From Cytobacillus praedii (GTDB lineage: Bacteria > Bacillota > Bacilli > Bacillales > Cytobacillaceae): a stretch of DNA of 64,000 nt. The notes beneath the pieces were generated by a model. That model saw only the letters and a program-made list of their open reading frames with translations, was not told where the DNA came from and did not search any database. The position numbers and the translations under genes were made by a program. The stretch lies in assembly GCF_001439605.1 (NCBI RefSeq), contig NZ_LMBX01000001.1:87991-151990 (forward strand), read 5' to 3'. Positions 8,182 through 16,244 of this stretch are shown piece after piece (position 1 is the first letter of the stretch; each line of letters starts with the position of its first letter).

Positions 8182-9408
8182 ATGAAAACCATTGTTTTTA
8201 TTGAAACTAATAAATCTGGTTCGAGTAGAGAAGCAATCCAAGCTGCAGAGCGACTGGGCTTTTTTACTGTATTACTAACTAACAAACGAAGATTCATTGA
8301 TCAAAGAACAGAATTTCCCGATGTTCACCAAATGATAGTAGTGGAAATATTTGATTACGATCAATTAAGAAAAAAGATCATCAAATTAAAAAAACAGGGG
8401 AAACAAATAAAGGGTATTTTAAGTTTTATAGATCCTTTTGTTCATGTAGCAGCATCCTTATCAGAAGAATTTTGTCCAGGTGTTGTCTCTGCTGTTCCAA
8501 TCAAAAAAATGGAGGATAAAGTTTTAACCCGTGAGATTCTCAAAGACCTCCCAATAACCCCTCGTTATGCAATATATTCACCAAATCAATCTTTAGAGGG
8601 ATTTATCAATAAAATCAACAAGAAATTTTTACCGCTTATAGTAAAATCCCCTCTATCTTCTGGCTCGAAAGATGTACTGCTAGCAAAAGACGAGTACCAA
8701 TTAAAGCGTTCGATGCAATTTTTGTTGGAAAAATACGAAAAAAATCCCGTTTTACTGGAAGAATTTTTAACAGGCCCCCAATATTTAATTGAAGCGTTAG
8801 TGCACAATGGAAACGTTCATATTGTTGCAATCATTGAACAAGAGATTACGTTTTTCCAGCGATTTATCGTAACCGGATATTGTCTATTAGCAGATCCCGA
8901 TCGAGACTTTTACAATAAAATATATGAGACAGTAAGTTCCATCTTACAAGCTTTTGAAATGAAAAATGGTGCATGTCATTTGGAAATGCGCTTAGTACAA
9001 GGAGAATGGAAATTAATTGAGATCAACCCAAGAATCTCAGGCGGCGCGATGAATCAAATCATTGAAGCTGCATACGGCATTAATTTAGTAGAGGAAACTA
9101 TTCAATTATTTTTAGGGAATAAGCCTCGTCTCATTAAAAAACATAACAAGTATGCCTATGCTCATTATTTAACAATTAACTCAAAAGGTAAGCTGCTTAA
9201 AGTGACAGGCAAAAAACGCTGTTCTCAATATCCTGGTGTAGAGAAGGTTTATATCAAACCCCGAAAAGGTCAGATATTACGTCCGCCTTTATCCATGGGA
9301 GATCGTTACGGATACATTCTGACATCATCCGATGATAAGGAAGAAGCGAAAAGAATCGCCATGGAAGCGAAAAGAGAGCTTCGTTTTTTTCTTGAAGATT
9401 TGGAGTGA
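8182..9408 (+). CDS. ATP-grasp domain carboxylate-amine ligase
   Basis: A 408-residue cytosolic enzyme of the ATP-grasp superfamily, which couples ATP hydrolysis to joining a carboxylate (as acyl phosphate) to an amine. There is a Rossmann-like N-terminal domain (about 1-110), then the ATP-grasp fold. LIVKSPLSSGSKDV carries the first ATP lysine and glycine loop, LLEEFLTGPQYLIEAL follows, and EINPRISGG at 280-288 is the metal-binding strand. The overall plan is like BacD-type amino acid ligases and carbamoyl-phosphate synthase large-chain relatives. The substrate is unknown. No strong ribosome-binding site precedes ATG 8182 (the nearest is AGGATG about 13 nt upstream). It lies between a repeat protein and a second ATP-grasp gene. 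Confidence 0.88.
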   Translation: MKTIVFIETNKSGSSREAIQAAERLGFFTVLLTNKRRFIDQRTEFPDVHQMIVVEIFDYDQLRKKIIKLKKQGKQIKGILSFIDPFVHVAASLSEEFCPGVVSAVPIKKMEDKVLTREILKDLPITPRYAIYSPNQSLEGFINKINKKFLPLIVKSPLSSGSKDVLLAKDEYQLKRSMQFLLEKYEKNPVLLEEFLTGPQYLIEALVHNGNVHIVAIIEQEITFFQRFIVTGYCLLADPDRDFYNKIYETVSSILQAFEMKNGACHLEMRLVQGEWKLIEINPRISGGAMNQIIEAAYGINLVEETIQLFLGNKPRLIKKHNKYAYAHYLTINSKGKLLKVTGKKRCSQYPGVEKVYIKPRKGQILRPPLSMGDRYGYILTSSDDKEEAKRIAMEAKRELRFFLEDLE

Positions 9409-9414
9409 TAACCG

Positions 9415-9459
9415 ATGACTTTTAATGGACATGTTTCTAAACATAAAAGAATGAATTAG
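9415..9459 (+). CDS. Possible 14-residue leader-type peptide
   Basis: A 14-codon frame (MTFNGHVSKHKRMN) starts 6 nt after the ATP-grasp stop codon, with a good GGAGTGA ribosome-binding site 7 nt upstream that overlaps that stop. There is no family evidence. It could be a remnant, a coupling peptide, or chance. Confidence 0.2.
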   Translation: MTFNGHVSKHKRMN

Positions 9460-9703
9460 ATTCTCCAATTATGTAACTCTTAATTAAATTTCGAAAAGCA
9501 ATAAAGCAAAAAAACAGAAGGAATTCTGGGGAATTTATTTAGACCATAGGGGAATACAATTCCTTTCCACTTTTATTTTCTTTCTCGATAGAGTCATTAT
9601 CCTTTTATGGGAATATCGGTCATATTCTTCCTAATTCATTCGGGCCTTTTAAAACCAGTTTTTTCTTATCAAACAATTTAAAGAAAGGTGGAATAGAGGT
9701 ATC

Positions 9704-10726
9704 ATGACCTTAATTGGTATGCTTCATCATCGCGCAGACCCCAACAATGTAAAGAAATCATATGCTTATGCCGCTGCAGCAAAAGCAGAAGGTGTTAACT
9801 TTTTTTACTTTACCCCAGGGAAAGTAAATATAGAAAAGCAAAAAATTTTAGGGAAAGTCTATGAAAGCGGCGAGTGGATTGAAAGGGAATTTCCCTTTCC
9901 TGATGTCATTTATAATTCAAGTTATCCTATTGGTGATAAAGCTGAGGATATTTTTGATTATTTGCATGATAGGATTCCTTTTACAAGTCATTCGATTGGA
10001 GATAAATTAAGTGTATATAACAGACTTAAAAGAGCAAAAGAATTTGAACAATACCTTATTCCTTTCCAAAGATTAACGGTTCAGCGTTTTTTTGAAATGA
10101 TCCAGCGTTATGAAAAGCTTATTCTTAAACCGCTGTCTGGGCATCAAGGCATGGGCGTCATTTTTATTGAGAAAGGAATAGATCATTACAAAATGAATGT
10201 GGCAGGAAAAATCTTTTCAATGAGTGAAAAGCGGCTGCCAGACTTTATATCTAAATTACAAGAACAAGATTACCTGGTTCAAAAGTTTATTTCATGTCAA
10301 ATGAAAGCTGGTCATGTTTATGATTTCCGGCTGCATGTACAAAAAAATGGAGAAGGGAAATGGGTCATCACTTCCATTTTTCCAAGGATAGGCCAATTGG
10401 GGAGCATTACATCAAATATGGGCAGTGGTGGTTATAGCACTTATTTAGACACCTTTTTAAAAACAGAGTTTGATGAATCCTGGTACGATATTAAAAGGTA
10501 TCTTGAGCAATTTGCGATCAGCTTTTCTAACCATTTTGATTCTTTATATGATCGATCACTTGATGAATTAGGAATTGATGTTGGAATGGATGCAAACCAA
10601 AAAATATGGCTGTTTGAAGTAAATTGGAGACCAGGTCCGCCTATTGTTAATAATCTTGAATTAGATGTAGCTAGAAATACAATTCAATATGCTAGGTATT
10701 TAGCTGAAAAAAACAAAAAAACATAG
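9704..10726 (+). CDS. YheC/YheD-type ATP-grasp protein
   Basis: A 340-residue protein of the YheC/YheD (endospore coat-associated) ATP-grasp family. The N-terminal part (MTLIGMLHHRADPNNVKKSY) is a Rossmann-like domain. The middle shows LILKPLSGHQGMGVIFIEK (nucleotide-binding lysine and glycine-rich loop), LVQKFISC and DFRLHVQKNGEGKW. The C-terminal metal site is FEVNWRPGPP at about 304-313. Family members in Bacillus are linked to the spore coat; the chemistry is unknown. The start is ATG 9704 behind AGAGG. It lies about 300 bp after the other ATP-grasp gene and may act in sequence with it. Confidence 0.85.
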   Translation: MTLIGMLHHRADPNNVKKSYAYAAAAKAEGVNFFYFTPGKVNIEKQKILGKVYESGEWIEREFPFPDVIYNSSYPIGDKAEDIFDYLHDRIPFTSHSIGDKLSVYNRLKRAKEFEQYLIPFQRLTVQRFFEMIQRYEKLILKPLSGHQGMGVIFIEKGIDHYKMNVAGKIFSMSEKRLPDFISKLQEQDYLVQKFISCQMKAGHVYDFRLHVQKNGEGKWVITSIFPRIGQLGSITSNMGSGGYSTYLDTFLKTEFDESWYDIKRYLEQFAISFSNHFDSLYDRSLDELGIDVGMDANQKIWLFEVNWRPGPPIVNNLELDVARNTIQYARYLAEKNKKT

Positions 10727-10734
10727 TAATATCA

Positions 10735-10872
10735 ATGGATTTTAATTACTTTGAAATTGGCTATTGTATTAACTTGAGTGCACTTCAAAACGAAGATATA
10801 TTACTTGAGGAGAAAGAAAGTAATTCTGAAACACTCGAACCAGCTGTTGAAGCGTCCACATGCAGTTTGTAA
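10735..10872 (+). CDS. Possible small protein after the YheC/YheD-like gene
   Basis: A 45-codon frame starting 8 nt after the previous stop (MDFNYFEIGYCINLSALQNE, then an acidic stretch and a C-terminal STCSL). It has two cysteines and no recognisable domain. The upstream sequence is A-rich with no clear ribosome-binding site, so translation would rely on coupling. Unrecognised; it may be a decayed fragment. Confidence 0.25.
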   Translation: MDFNYFEIGYCINLSALQNEDILLEEKESNSETLEPAVEASTCSL

Positions 10873-10884
10873 GGAGAATATCTC

Positions 10885-10956
10885 ATGGGCTATTTACAAA
10901 TTGAAGGTGGAGAATATTTGGCGCTTACAATAAAAAAGGGATTTCATTATAAATGA
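10885..10956 (+). CDS. Possible 23-residue peptide
   Basis: ATG 10885 has a strong AAGGAG ribosome-binding site 8 nt upstream that starts inside the stop codon of the preceding 45-codon frame. The peptide is glycine- and lysine-containing and ends within the terminator hairpin at 10940-10962. No homology is visible. The good ribosome-binding site is the only support. Confidence 0.28.
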   Translation: MGYLQIEGGEYLALTIKKGFHYK

Positions 10957-10971
10957 AATCCTTAAAAAATT
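10936..10971. terminator. Bidirectional terminator
   Basis: A stem GGATTTCATT / AATGAAATCC with a 3-nt ATA loop, flanked by AAAAAA on the left and TTAAAAAA on the right. It can end both the ATP-grasp transcript and the leftward MarR transcript. Confidence 0.7.
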
Positions 10972-11378
10972 GCACTCATTAATGTATTGACTTCTTTTAG
11001 TATTTTTGCCATTTCTGATAGTTTCTCTGATGGGAATTTCAAAAAAATGGCATGAACTTTCTCTTCGCCCATCCTCGTTAGGACCATTTTTACAACTCTG
11101 CGATCTTCACTTTCTCTAACACGGTGAACTAAATTTAACTTTTCCAGTTTATCGCACATAGATGTTACGGCACCAGGAGTAACGTTGAAAAAGTCAGCAA
11201 TTTCTGTTGCTTTCATTCCGCTATTGATCTTTAGTTGGAGCAGCAGGATCAGCTGATTCTGGGAGAGGGACTCTCCTTCTGATAATAGATGAACAAACAT
11301 CTTAGATTTTTGTTGTATTTCAAGCATTTCTCTCATTATTATTTCCACATTGTACGTTTGATCCTTTTTCGCCATCAT
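10962..11378 (-). CDS. MarR family transcriptional regulator
   Basis: A 138-residue winged-helix regulator. The recognition region is MKATEIADFFNVTPGAVTSMCDKLEKLNLVHRVRESEDRRVV (core ATEIADFFNVTPGAVTSMCD, about residues 55-74), followed by the wing motif EDRR. Dimerising helices lie at both ends. The target is unknown. Its upstream region holds TACTTA and TAAGTA half-sites 13 nt apart around TTAAAATATAT, a string also present in the 45-bp palindrome before the bactofilin operon, so a link between the two is possible but weak. ATG codons at 11378 and 11375 are equivalent choices. Confidence 0.85.
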   Translation of the reverse strand: MMAKKDQTYNVEIIMREMLEIQQKSKMFVHLLSEGESLSQNQLILLLQLKINSGMKATEIADFFNVTPGAVTSMCDKLEKLNLVHRVRESEDRRVVKMVLTRMGEEKVHAIFLKFPSEKLSEMAKILKEVNTLMSAIF

Positions 11379-11645
11379 TATCTCACAGCCTAATATAGTA
11401 TTTTACTTATTAAAATATATGGTAAGTATATAATTAATTTTTGCCGATGCCAACATAGCTGCTGTTTGAAACCTAAGAGTTTCCGGTTTTTTTATAAAGT
11501 AATGTACTTTTTAATAAAATTATTTTTTAATAAAGAAATAAAAGTTTAATTATAACCTTATTCAAATGTGGTATGCAGCAATAGCGAAGGGGAATGTCTT
11601 ATTCCTATTGACCCCATATCGTATGGTAAGGGGGGAGGATTTAAA

Positions 11646-11927
11646 ATGAAAATATTTCTGGTTCTTAGTCAAATTCTATATGTACTTTGTACACTGCCGT
11701 GGCTAATCATATGGGGATTGTCGTTTATGAGTTTTGATAATGGCTTTGGATTAGGGAATGTTAGTTTTGTATTAGCCATTGGTTTGTACCCGGTTGCGGT
11801 CCTTATCTGCAGTATCATTGCATGGATCCTTCATGTCCGTAAAAGGCGCGGGGCTTTAATAGTAAATTTGATTCCGATGTTATGGATTCTTTTTCTAGGA
11901 GTGCCATTATTCTTGATTAATATTTAG
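11646..11927 (+). CDS. Small membrane protein, unknown
   Basis: A 93-residue protein with three predicted transmembrane segments (about residues 3-28, 38-62 and 72-92) and a short basic loop HVRKRRG before the last. I do not recognise the family. The start is ATG 11646, behind a GGGGGAGG ribosome-binding site; an upstream in-frame start at 11568 gives an unlikely soluble extension. It stands alone between a leftward MarR gene and the phosphonate-permease relic. Confidence 0.65.
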   Translation: MKIFLVLSQILYVLCTLPWLIIWGLSFMSFDNGFGLGNVSFVLAIGLYPVAVLICSIIAWILHVRKRRGALIVNLIPMLWILFLGVPLFLINI

Positions 11928-11940
11928 TATGGGAGCTTTT

Positions 11941-11977
11941 ACAAAAGCAGAAGGATATTGGATCCTCCTGCTTTTGT
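11941..11977 (+). terminator. Hairpin after the small membrane protein
   Basis: A perfect 10-bp stem ACAAAAGCAG / CTGCTTTTGT with an inner AGGAT/ATCCT stem. It lacks a long T-run, so its strength is uncertain. Confidence 0.55.
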
Positions 11978-11992
11978 CATCGAAGTGGCTGC

Positions 11993-12094
11993 TGGTTTTG
12001 GACTTCGCCATTAATAGGAACATTAGGGGGAGCATTTGTCCTTTCCTTTATTCTAAGCTTTACGGATTTTGGCATCCCGGCGTCTGTAGGGGGT
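11993..12094 (+). pseudogene. Relic of an ABC permease gene, probably 2-aminoethylphosphonate type
   Basis: A 34-codon open stretch with no start codon encodes WTSPLIGTLGGAFVLSFILSF followed by TDFGIPASVGG. The TDFG(I/V)PxxxGG signature inside a hydrophobic helix is typical of binding-protein-dependent permeases of the COG1178 type, including those of 2-aminoethylphosphonate uptake. Downstream the frame changes and only a short hydrophobic tail remains before phnX. A phosphonate permease is the expected neighbour of phnX. The fragment is far shorter than a real permease, so it is a decayed or deleted gene. Confidence 0.55.
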
Positions 12095-12200
12095 ATGAGG
12101 GATGCTGTCTATTTTTGCTGTTATGTTTATTGCGAACAATTGTGTTTGCAAAGCTTCTTACTGCTCCATCCCCCATTAACTTTTATGGAGGGGTGCCGGC

Positions 12201-13025
12201 ATGCATAAAATTGAAGGGGTTATCTTAGATTGGGCTGGAACAACGATTGATTATGGCTGTTTTGCTCCAGTACATGTATTTATTGATATCTTTAAACATG
12301 CAGGGATTGAAGTAACGATGGAAGAGGCAAGAGCGCCAATGGGCATGTTAAAGATTGATCATATTCGTGAAATGCTAAAGATGCCAAGGATATCTGGCTT
12401 GTGGGAGGCAAGGTTTGGAAGAGCATTCAATGAACAAGATGTAGAGAATCTATATGCTGAATTCGAACCTGCATTAATGTCCTCACTAAAAGAGTATACA
12501 GATCCCATTCCAGGGGTGGTAGAGACTGTACGGGAATTGAAGGAGATGGGACTGAAAGTTGGTTCGACAACAGGGTATACCCAATCCATGATGGATGTTG
12601 TTGTTCCTCATGCAGGGAGTAAAGGCTACAGCCCGGATTTCTATATAACTCCTGATGGAACAAATTCTCTTGGAAGACCGTATCCTTATATGATTTATCG
12701 CAATATGGAGGCATTAAAGCTTTCTGCTGCATGGAAGGTTATCAAAGTGGGTGATACGGTTTCGGATATTAAAGAGGGATCCAATGCAGGAGTTTGGTCA
12801 GTTGGTGTCATTAATGGAAGCTCTGAACTAGGATTAAGCTTAGATGAATTTAATGCTTTATCAAAGAGAGATCAAGAAACAGCAATTGCTAAAACTGAAC
12901 AAACCTTTATCCAAAATGGGGCTGATTTTACAATAAAATCAATGAGTGAGCTGCCGCAGTTAATCGAGAGGATTAATCACCTTATTGCTGAAGGGAAAAG
13001 ACCGCATAAAGCCTTGATAAAATAG
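12201..13025 (+). CDS. phnX: Phosphonoacetaldehyde hydrolase (phosphonatase)
   Basis: A HAD-superfamily cytosolic enzyme that hydrolyses phosphonoacetaldehyde to acetaldehyde and phosphate, the last step of 2-aminoethylphosphonate use. The nucleophile motif is LDWAGTT with Asp10, the Schiff-base lysine is about Lys51 in MGMLKIDH, GSTTGYT is motif II, and VGDTVSDIKEG is the metal motif. At 274 residues it is full length. The ribosome-binding site GGAGGGG lies 7 nt upstream of ATG 12201. The partner transaminase phnW and an intact transporter are not in the window, so the enzyme is stranded here beside a permease relic. Confidence 0.95.
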   Translation: MHKIEGVILDWAGTTIDYGCFAPVHVFIDIFKHAGIEVTMEEARAPMGMLKIDHIREMLKMPRISGLWEARFGRAFNEQDVENLYAEFEPALMSSLKEYTDPIPGVVETVRELKEMGLKVGSTTGYTQSMMDVVVPHAGSKGYSPDFYITPDGTNSLGRPYPYMIYRNMEALKLSAAWKVIKVGDTVSDIKEGSNAGVWSVGVINGSSELGLSLDEFNALSKRDQETAIAKTEQTFIQNGADFTIKSMSELPQLIERINHLIAEGKRPHKALIK

Positions 13026-13059
13026 ATTCGGCACAGAAAGCACTACATAAATTTACTAT

Positions 13060-13088
13060 TTGACGTGTCCCGCTGAATTCTATATTAT
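13060..13088 (+). promoter_or_regulatory. Sigma-A promoter of the queF operon
   Basis: TTGACG at 13060-13065, a 17-bp spacer and TATTAT at 13083-13088. It is well placed for the preQ1 riboswitch that follows. Confidence 0.7.
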
Positions 13089-13115
13089 ATGGAAGAGAAT
13101 AACCGAACTTGATCG

Positions 13116-13155
13116 GGAGAGGTTCATAGCTTATACCCTCTATAAAAAACTATGG
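13116..13155 (+). promoter_or_regulatory. preQ1-I riboswitch aptamer
   Basis: The sequence shows AGAGGTTC, then TAGCT, then CCCTCTATAAAAAACTA, the conserved core of the class I preQ1 aptamer (P1 stem GAGGG/CCCTC and the A-rich tail that forms the H-type pseudoknot). It lies about 30 bp after the promoter and upstream of a terminator and queF, so it should end transcription when preQ1 is plentiful. Confidence 0.92.
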
Positions 13156-13169
13156 ATACATGACAATAT

Positions 13170-13201
13170 GCCATGTCCATAATAGGACATGGCTTTTTTT
13201 T
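13170..13201 (+). terminator. Riboswitch expression-platform terminator
   Basis: A 9-bp stem GCCATGTCC / GGACATGGC with a 6-nt loop, followed by eight T. It is part of the preQ1 switch. A close copy of this hairpin exists at 20070-20118. Confidence 0.88.
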
Positions 13202-13287
13202 GTTTGATCCTGTTTGTTTGCAATAGAATGGTTGAACGCGCCTCTTTTGAAAAGTGTTGGGAAACATTTTTACAGGAGGTATTTTTT

Positions 13288-13788
13288 ATGTCTGGACGCA
13301 AGATGGAAGAAGGATTAAAGGATTTAACACTGTTAGGCAATCAGCAAACACAATATCGATCTGATTATGCCCCTGAAGTATTGGAGGCGGTTGATAGTCT
13401 GCATTCTAATCGGGATTATTTCGTGAAATTTAACTGCCCGGAATTTACAAGCTTATGTCCTATTACAGGTCAGCCTGATTTCGCAACGATGTACATCTCA
13501 TATATCCCAGATAAGAAAATTGTGGAGAGCAAATCGCTGAAACTATATTTGTTTAGTTTTAGAAATCATGGCGATTTTCATGAGGATTGCGTCAATATTA
13601 TCATGAACGATTTAATAAAATTACTAGATCCACGGTACATTGAGGTTTGGGGGAAATTCACACCGCGTGGAGGCATATCGATTGATCCATGGTGCAATTA
13701 TGGGAGACCAGGCACGAAATATGAAGAGATGGCTGATCATCGGCTGATGAATCATGATCTCTATCCGGAAAAAGTAGATAATCGATAA
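13288..13788 (+). CDS. queF: NADPH-dependent 7-cyano-7-deazaguanine reductase
   Basis: A cytosolic T-fold enzyme that reduces preQ0 nitrile to preQ1 amine in queuosine synthesis. It has 166 residues, the normal length for unimodular Bacillus QueF. The motif [19 protein letters not shown] holds the nucleophile Cys57 and the catalytic Asp64, and the QueF motif [20 protein letters not shown] (the NADPH-binding E(S/L)K(S/A)xK(L/Y)Y block) follows. The start is ATG 13288 behind AGGAGGT. It is the first gene after the preQ1 riboswitch and is followed 14 bp later by a queuosine-precursor transporter. Confidence 0.96.
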   Translation: MSGRKMEEGLKDLTLLGNQQTQYRSDYAPEVLEAVDSLHSNRDYFVKFNCPEFTSLCPITGQPDFATMYISYIPDKKIVESKSLKLYLFSFRNHGDFHEDCVNIIMNDLIKLLDPRYIEVWGKFTPRGGISIDPWCNYGRPGTKYEEMADHRLMNHDLYPEKVDNR

Positions 13789-13802
13789 GGCAGGTAAAGG
13801 AA

Positions 13803-14435
13803 ATGATTTTATATTTAAATGGTATATATGTCGGGCTTTTAATTTTAGCTAATATTGTGGCTGTTAAGCTATTTAGCATTGGGGACTTCGCGATCCTGCC
13901 AGCAGCTGTTATTATTTACATCTTTACGTATCCAATTATCGATGTGATTGTCGAGGTTTATGGAAAAAAAGAAGGGCAGCGGACAGTGTATGCAGGTCTG
14001 ATTATGCAAGTGCTTGCCGTTATATTTATTATGATTGCGATCCATTTGCCAGCAGCTCCCGTTTTTACAGACCAGGAGTCATTCCAAACGATATTAAACG
14101 GAAGCTTTCGGGTGATTATAGCGAGTCTAATCTCTTATGCGATTAGTCAAAACTTGGATGTTTTTGTGTTTAATCGATTAAAGAGCAAGCATGGGCAGAA
14201 AAAGCTTTGGCTGCGTAACAATGCTTCTACCATGCTGAGTCAATTCGTTGATACAACCATTTTTATCACGATTGCTTTCTATGGAACAATGCCTGTTGGT
14301 GTACTTGCAGGCTTGATTTTGACCCAATATATTTTTAAGTTTTTTGCATCGATTGTTGTTACTCCGCTTGTGTATTTATTAGTTCATCTTATTAGGAGGA
14401 AAGAAGCTGCACTAATAGTTCAAGAGGAAGCTTAA
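13803..14435 (+). CDS. Queuosine precursor transporter, VUT/YhhQ family
   Basis: A 210-residue integral membrane protein with about six transmembrane helices. The conserved family segments are LANIVAVKLF near the N-terminus, YIFTYPIIDVIVEVYGKKEGQ in the second helix region (core TYPIIDVIVEVYG), and LRNNASTMLSQFVDT in the middle. YhhQ proteins import preQ0/preQ1. It shares the riboswitch-controlled transcript with queF, which supports this role. A GGCAGG-like site precedes ATG 13803. Confidence 0.9.
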   Translation: MILYLNGIYVGLLILANIVAVKLFSIGDFAILPAAVIIYIFTYPIIDVIVEVYGKKEGQRTVYAGLIMQVLAVIFIMIAIHLPAAPVFTDQESFQTILNGSFRVIIASLISYAISQNLDVFVFNRLKSKHGQKKLWLRNNASTMLSQFVDTTIFITIAFYGTMPVGVLAGLILTQYIFKFFASIVVTPLVYLLVHLIRRKEAALIVQEEA

Positions 14436-14465
14436 TTAAATGAATAGAAGCTTATGAAAGAAATA

Positions 14466-14498
14466 AAAATAGTCCATTCCTTACGGGTGGACTATTTT
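14466..14498. terminator. Terminator between the queuosine transporter and gntZ
   Basis: A perfect 11-bp stem AAAATAGTCCA / TGGACTATTTT with an 11-nt loop. The A- and T-rich flanks allow function in both directions between converging genes. Confidence 0.75.
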
Positions 14499-14591
14499 AA
14501 TAGAAGAGATGCTCATATTTATAAAGTGCATCCTTCGCCATTCTTATTTGAAATCTATCTTATTGCTGTCTGGGTTAGTGAACCTATCTTC

Positions 14592-15992
14592 TTACCACTC
14601 TGTATGGAAGATCCCTTCTCTGTCATTTCTCTCATAAGTATGTGCTCCAAAATAATCACGTTGTGCTTGCAGTAAGCTGGCATTGGATGTGCCTGTGCGA
14701 TAGCTGTCATAGTAAGTGAGTGAGGCACTTAAACATGGGAAGGAGATTCCAGCGTTAATGCCCTCACAAAGGACTTTTCGCAATCCTGATTGATAGTCCT
14801 GTGCTTTTTTAGCAAAATAAGGAGAAAGTAACAAATTAGCTAGTTTTGGCTGTTTTTGATAGGTTTCACTGATTATGTTGAGAAATTCTGCTCGAATAAT
14901 ACAGCCGCCACGGAATATGAGAGCGATATCCATTAATGGCAAATCCCAGCCGTATAGCTCAGAAGTCATTTTATATTGAGTGAACCCTTGTGTATAAGCA
15001 CAAACCTTTCCCATATATAAAGCTTGTCTTACGTACTCAATCCATAATTCTTTATCTAATGGCTGCTTATTCATATCTGGGTCTGCCAGGATGCTTTCTG
15101 CAGTTAATCGTTCTTCCTTTAAAGAAGACAGGTATCTTGCAAATAATGATTCCGTAATGATGGATGAAGGGATTCCGTTATTAATTGCTTGAATGCTTGT
15201 CCATTTTCCTGTTCCTTTTTGTCCTACTTTATCAAGAATGACATGGATAAGGGGCAATCCTGTTAATTCGTCCTTTTTTCTTAATATGTCTGCAGTAATT
15301 TGGATTAAATAGCTATTTAACTCTCCTTGATTCCAAGTGTCGAAAATGTCTGCAATTTCATGAACGCTCAAATTGAGTCTATCTTTTAAAAAAGTATAGG
15401 CTTCAGTAATCAGCTGCATATCTGCATACTCGATCCCGTTATGTACCATTTTTACAAAGTGGCCAGACCCTTTCGGACCGATATAAACACAGCATGGACT
15501 GTTATCCACTTGGGCTGCTATTTTTGTAAGAATGGGAGCAGCTTTCTCATATACTTCTTTATCTCCTCCTGGCATGATAGATGGTCCTTTTAACGCACCA
15601 ACTTCGCCGCCGGAAATCCCAATTCCTAAGAATCCAATTCCTTTTGACTTTAACTCCTCATACCTGCGTTCTGTATCTTCGTAATGGGAATTTCCCCCAT
15701 CCATAATGATATCGCCTGCTTCAAGAACAGGCATTAATGATTGAATGACTGAATCAATCGGCTTGCCTGCTGTGACCATAAGAAAAATTTTTCTTGGTGT
15801 TTCTAATGATTGAACAAAGTCTTGGATTTCGAAGTATGGATGGATCGCTTGACCTTGACTTCTTTCAACGAGCTGATAGGTTAAATCCCTCGTATAGTTA
15901 TAAACAGCTACTTGTTCTCCTTTATTAGCCATGTTTAAAGCGAGATTACTGCCCATCACGCCTAAACCAATAACACCGATTGTATTGGACAT
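14592..15992 (-). CDS. gntZ: 6-phosphogluconate dehydrogenase (decarboxylating)
   Basis: A cytosolic enzyme that oxidises and decarboxylates 6-phosphogluconate to ribulose 5-phosphate. The N-terminal Rossmann motif GLGVMGSNLALNMA is at about 8-21, and the catalytic block is GHFVKMVHNGIEYADMQ with Lys183-like and His/Asn residues. The C-terminus ends in DYFGAHTYER followed by a short tail, as usual. At 466 residues it is full length. It is the last gene of the leftward gntRKPZ cluster, but 252 bp including a palindromic repeat element separate it from gntP, so its cotranscription is less certain than in the compact Bacillus operon. Confidence 0.94.
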   Translation of the reverse strand: MSNTIGVIGLGVMGSNLALNMANKGEQVAVYNYTRDLTYQLVERSQGQAIHPYFEIQDFVQSLETPRKIFLMVTAGKPIDSVIQSLMPVLEAGDIIMDGGNSHYEDTERRYEELKSKGIGFLGIGISGGEVGALKGPSIMPGGDKEVYEKAAPILTKIAAQVDNSPCCVYIGPKGSGHFVKMVHNGIEYADMQLITEAYTFLKDRLNLSVHEIADIFDTWNQGELNSYLIQITADILRKKDELTGLPLIHVILDKVGQKGTGKWTSIQAINNGIPSSIITESLFARYLSSLKEERLTAESILADPDMNKQPLDKELWIEYVRQALYMGKVCAYTQGFTQYKMTSELYGWDLPLMDIALIFRGGCIIRAEFLNIISETYQKQPKLANLLLSPYFAKKAQDYQSGLRKVLCEGINAGISFPCLSASLTYYDSYRTGTSNASLLQAQRDYFGAHTYERNDREGIFHTEW

Positions 15993-16091
15993 TCTTTTCG
16001 CTCCTTTTACTTTAGATGAATAGGCAGTAAAGTCCCTTCGTTACATAGGGATGTTTACTGCCTAGAAAGACTATACTTTTTATTAGTAGAG

Positions 16092-16181
16092 GTTGATTTC
16101 TGCTCCAGGTACTCGCTTTCCGCGGGGTCTCAGCTGTCCCACACTTCCCGCAAGAGTCTTGCACCTTCCGCTCCAATCAAC
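16092..16181 (-). repeat. Palindromic repeat element, copy 1 (short form, 90 bp)
   Basis: Terminal inverted repeats GTTGATT...AATCAAC enclose a GC-rich core containing GCTCCAG, TCGCTTTCCGCGGGG, TGTCCCACACTTCCCGCA and CCGCTCCAATCAAC. The same element occurs at 31456, 33766 and, inverted, at 63857. This copy lies between gntP and gntZ. It lacks the 41-bp inner part found in the long copies. Confidence 0.85.
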
Positions 16182-16244
16182 TAACCTTTTTTGCTAACAC
16201 CATTCAAGTAGCTAGTTCAAAGCCACAGTTTTTTTAAAAAGAGC

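Noticed and set aside
11929..12228. A 99-codon frame spanning the region before phnX
   Set aside because: It crosses a hairpin and is out of frame with the permease-like fragment. The sequence is better explained as a relic.
14454..14675. A 73-codon plus-strand frame between the queuosine transporter and gntZ
   Set aside because: It contains the terminator hairpin and overlaps the 3' end of gntZ. No ribosome-binding site or family.
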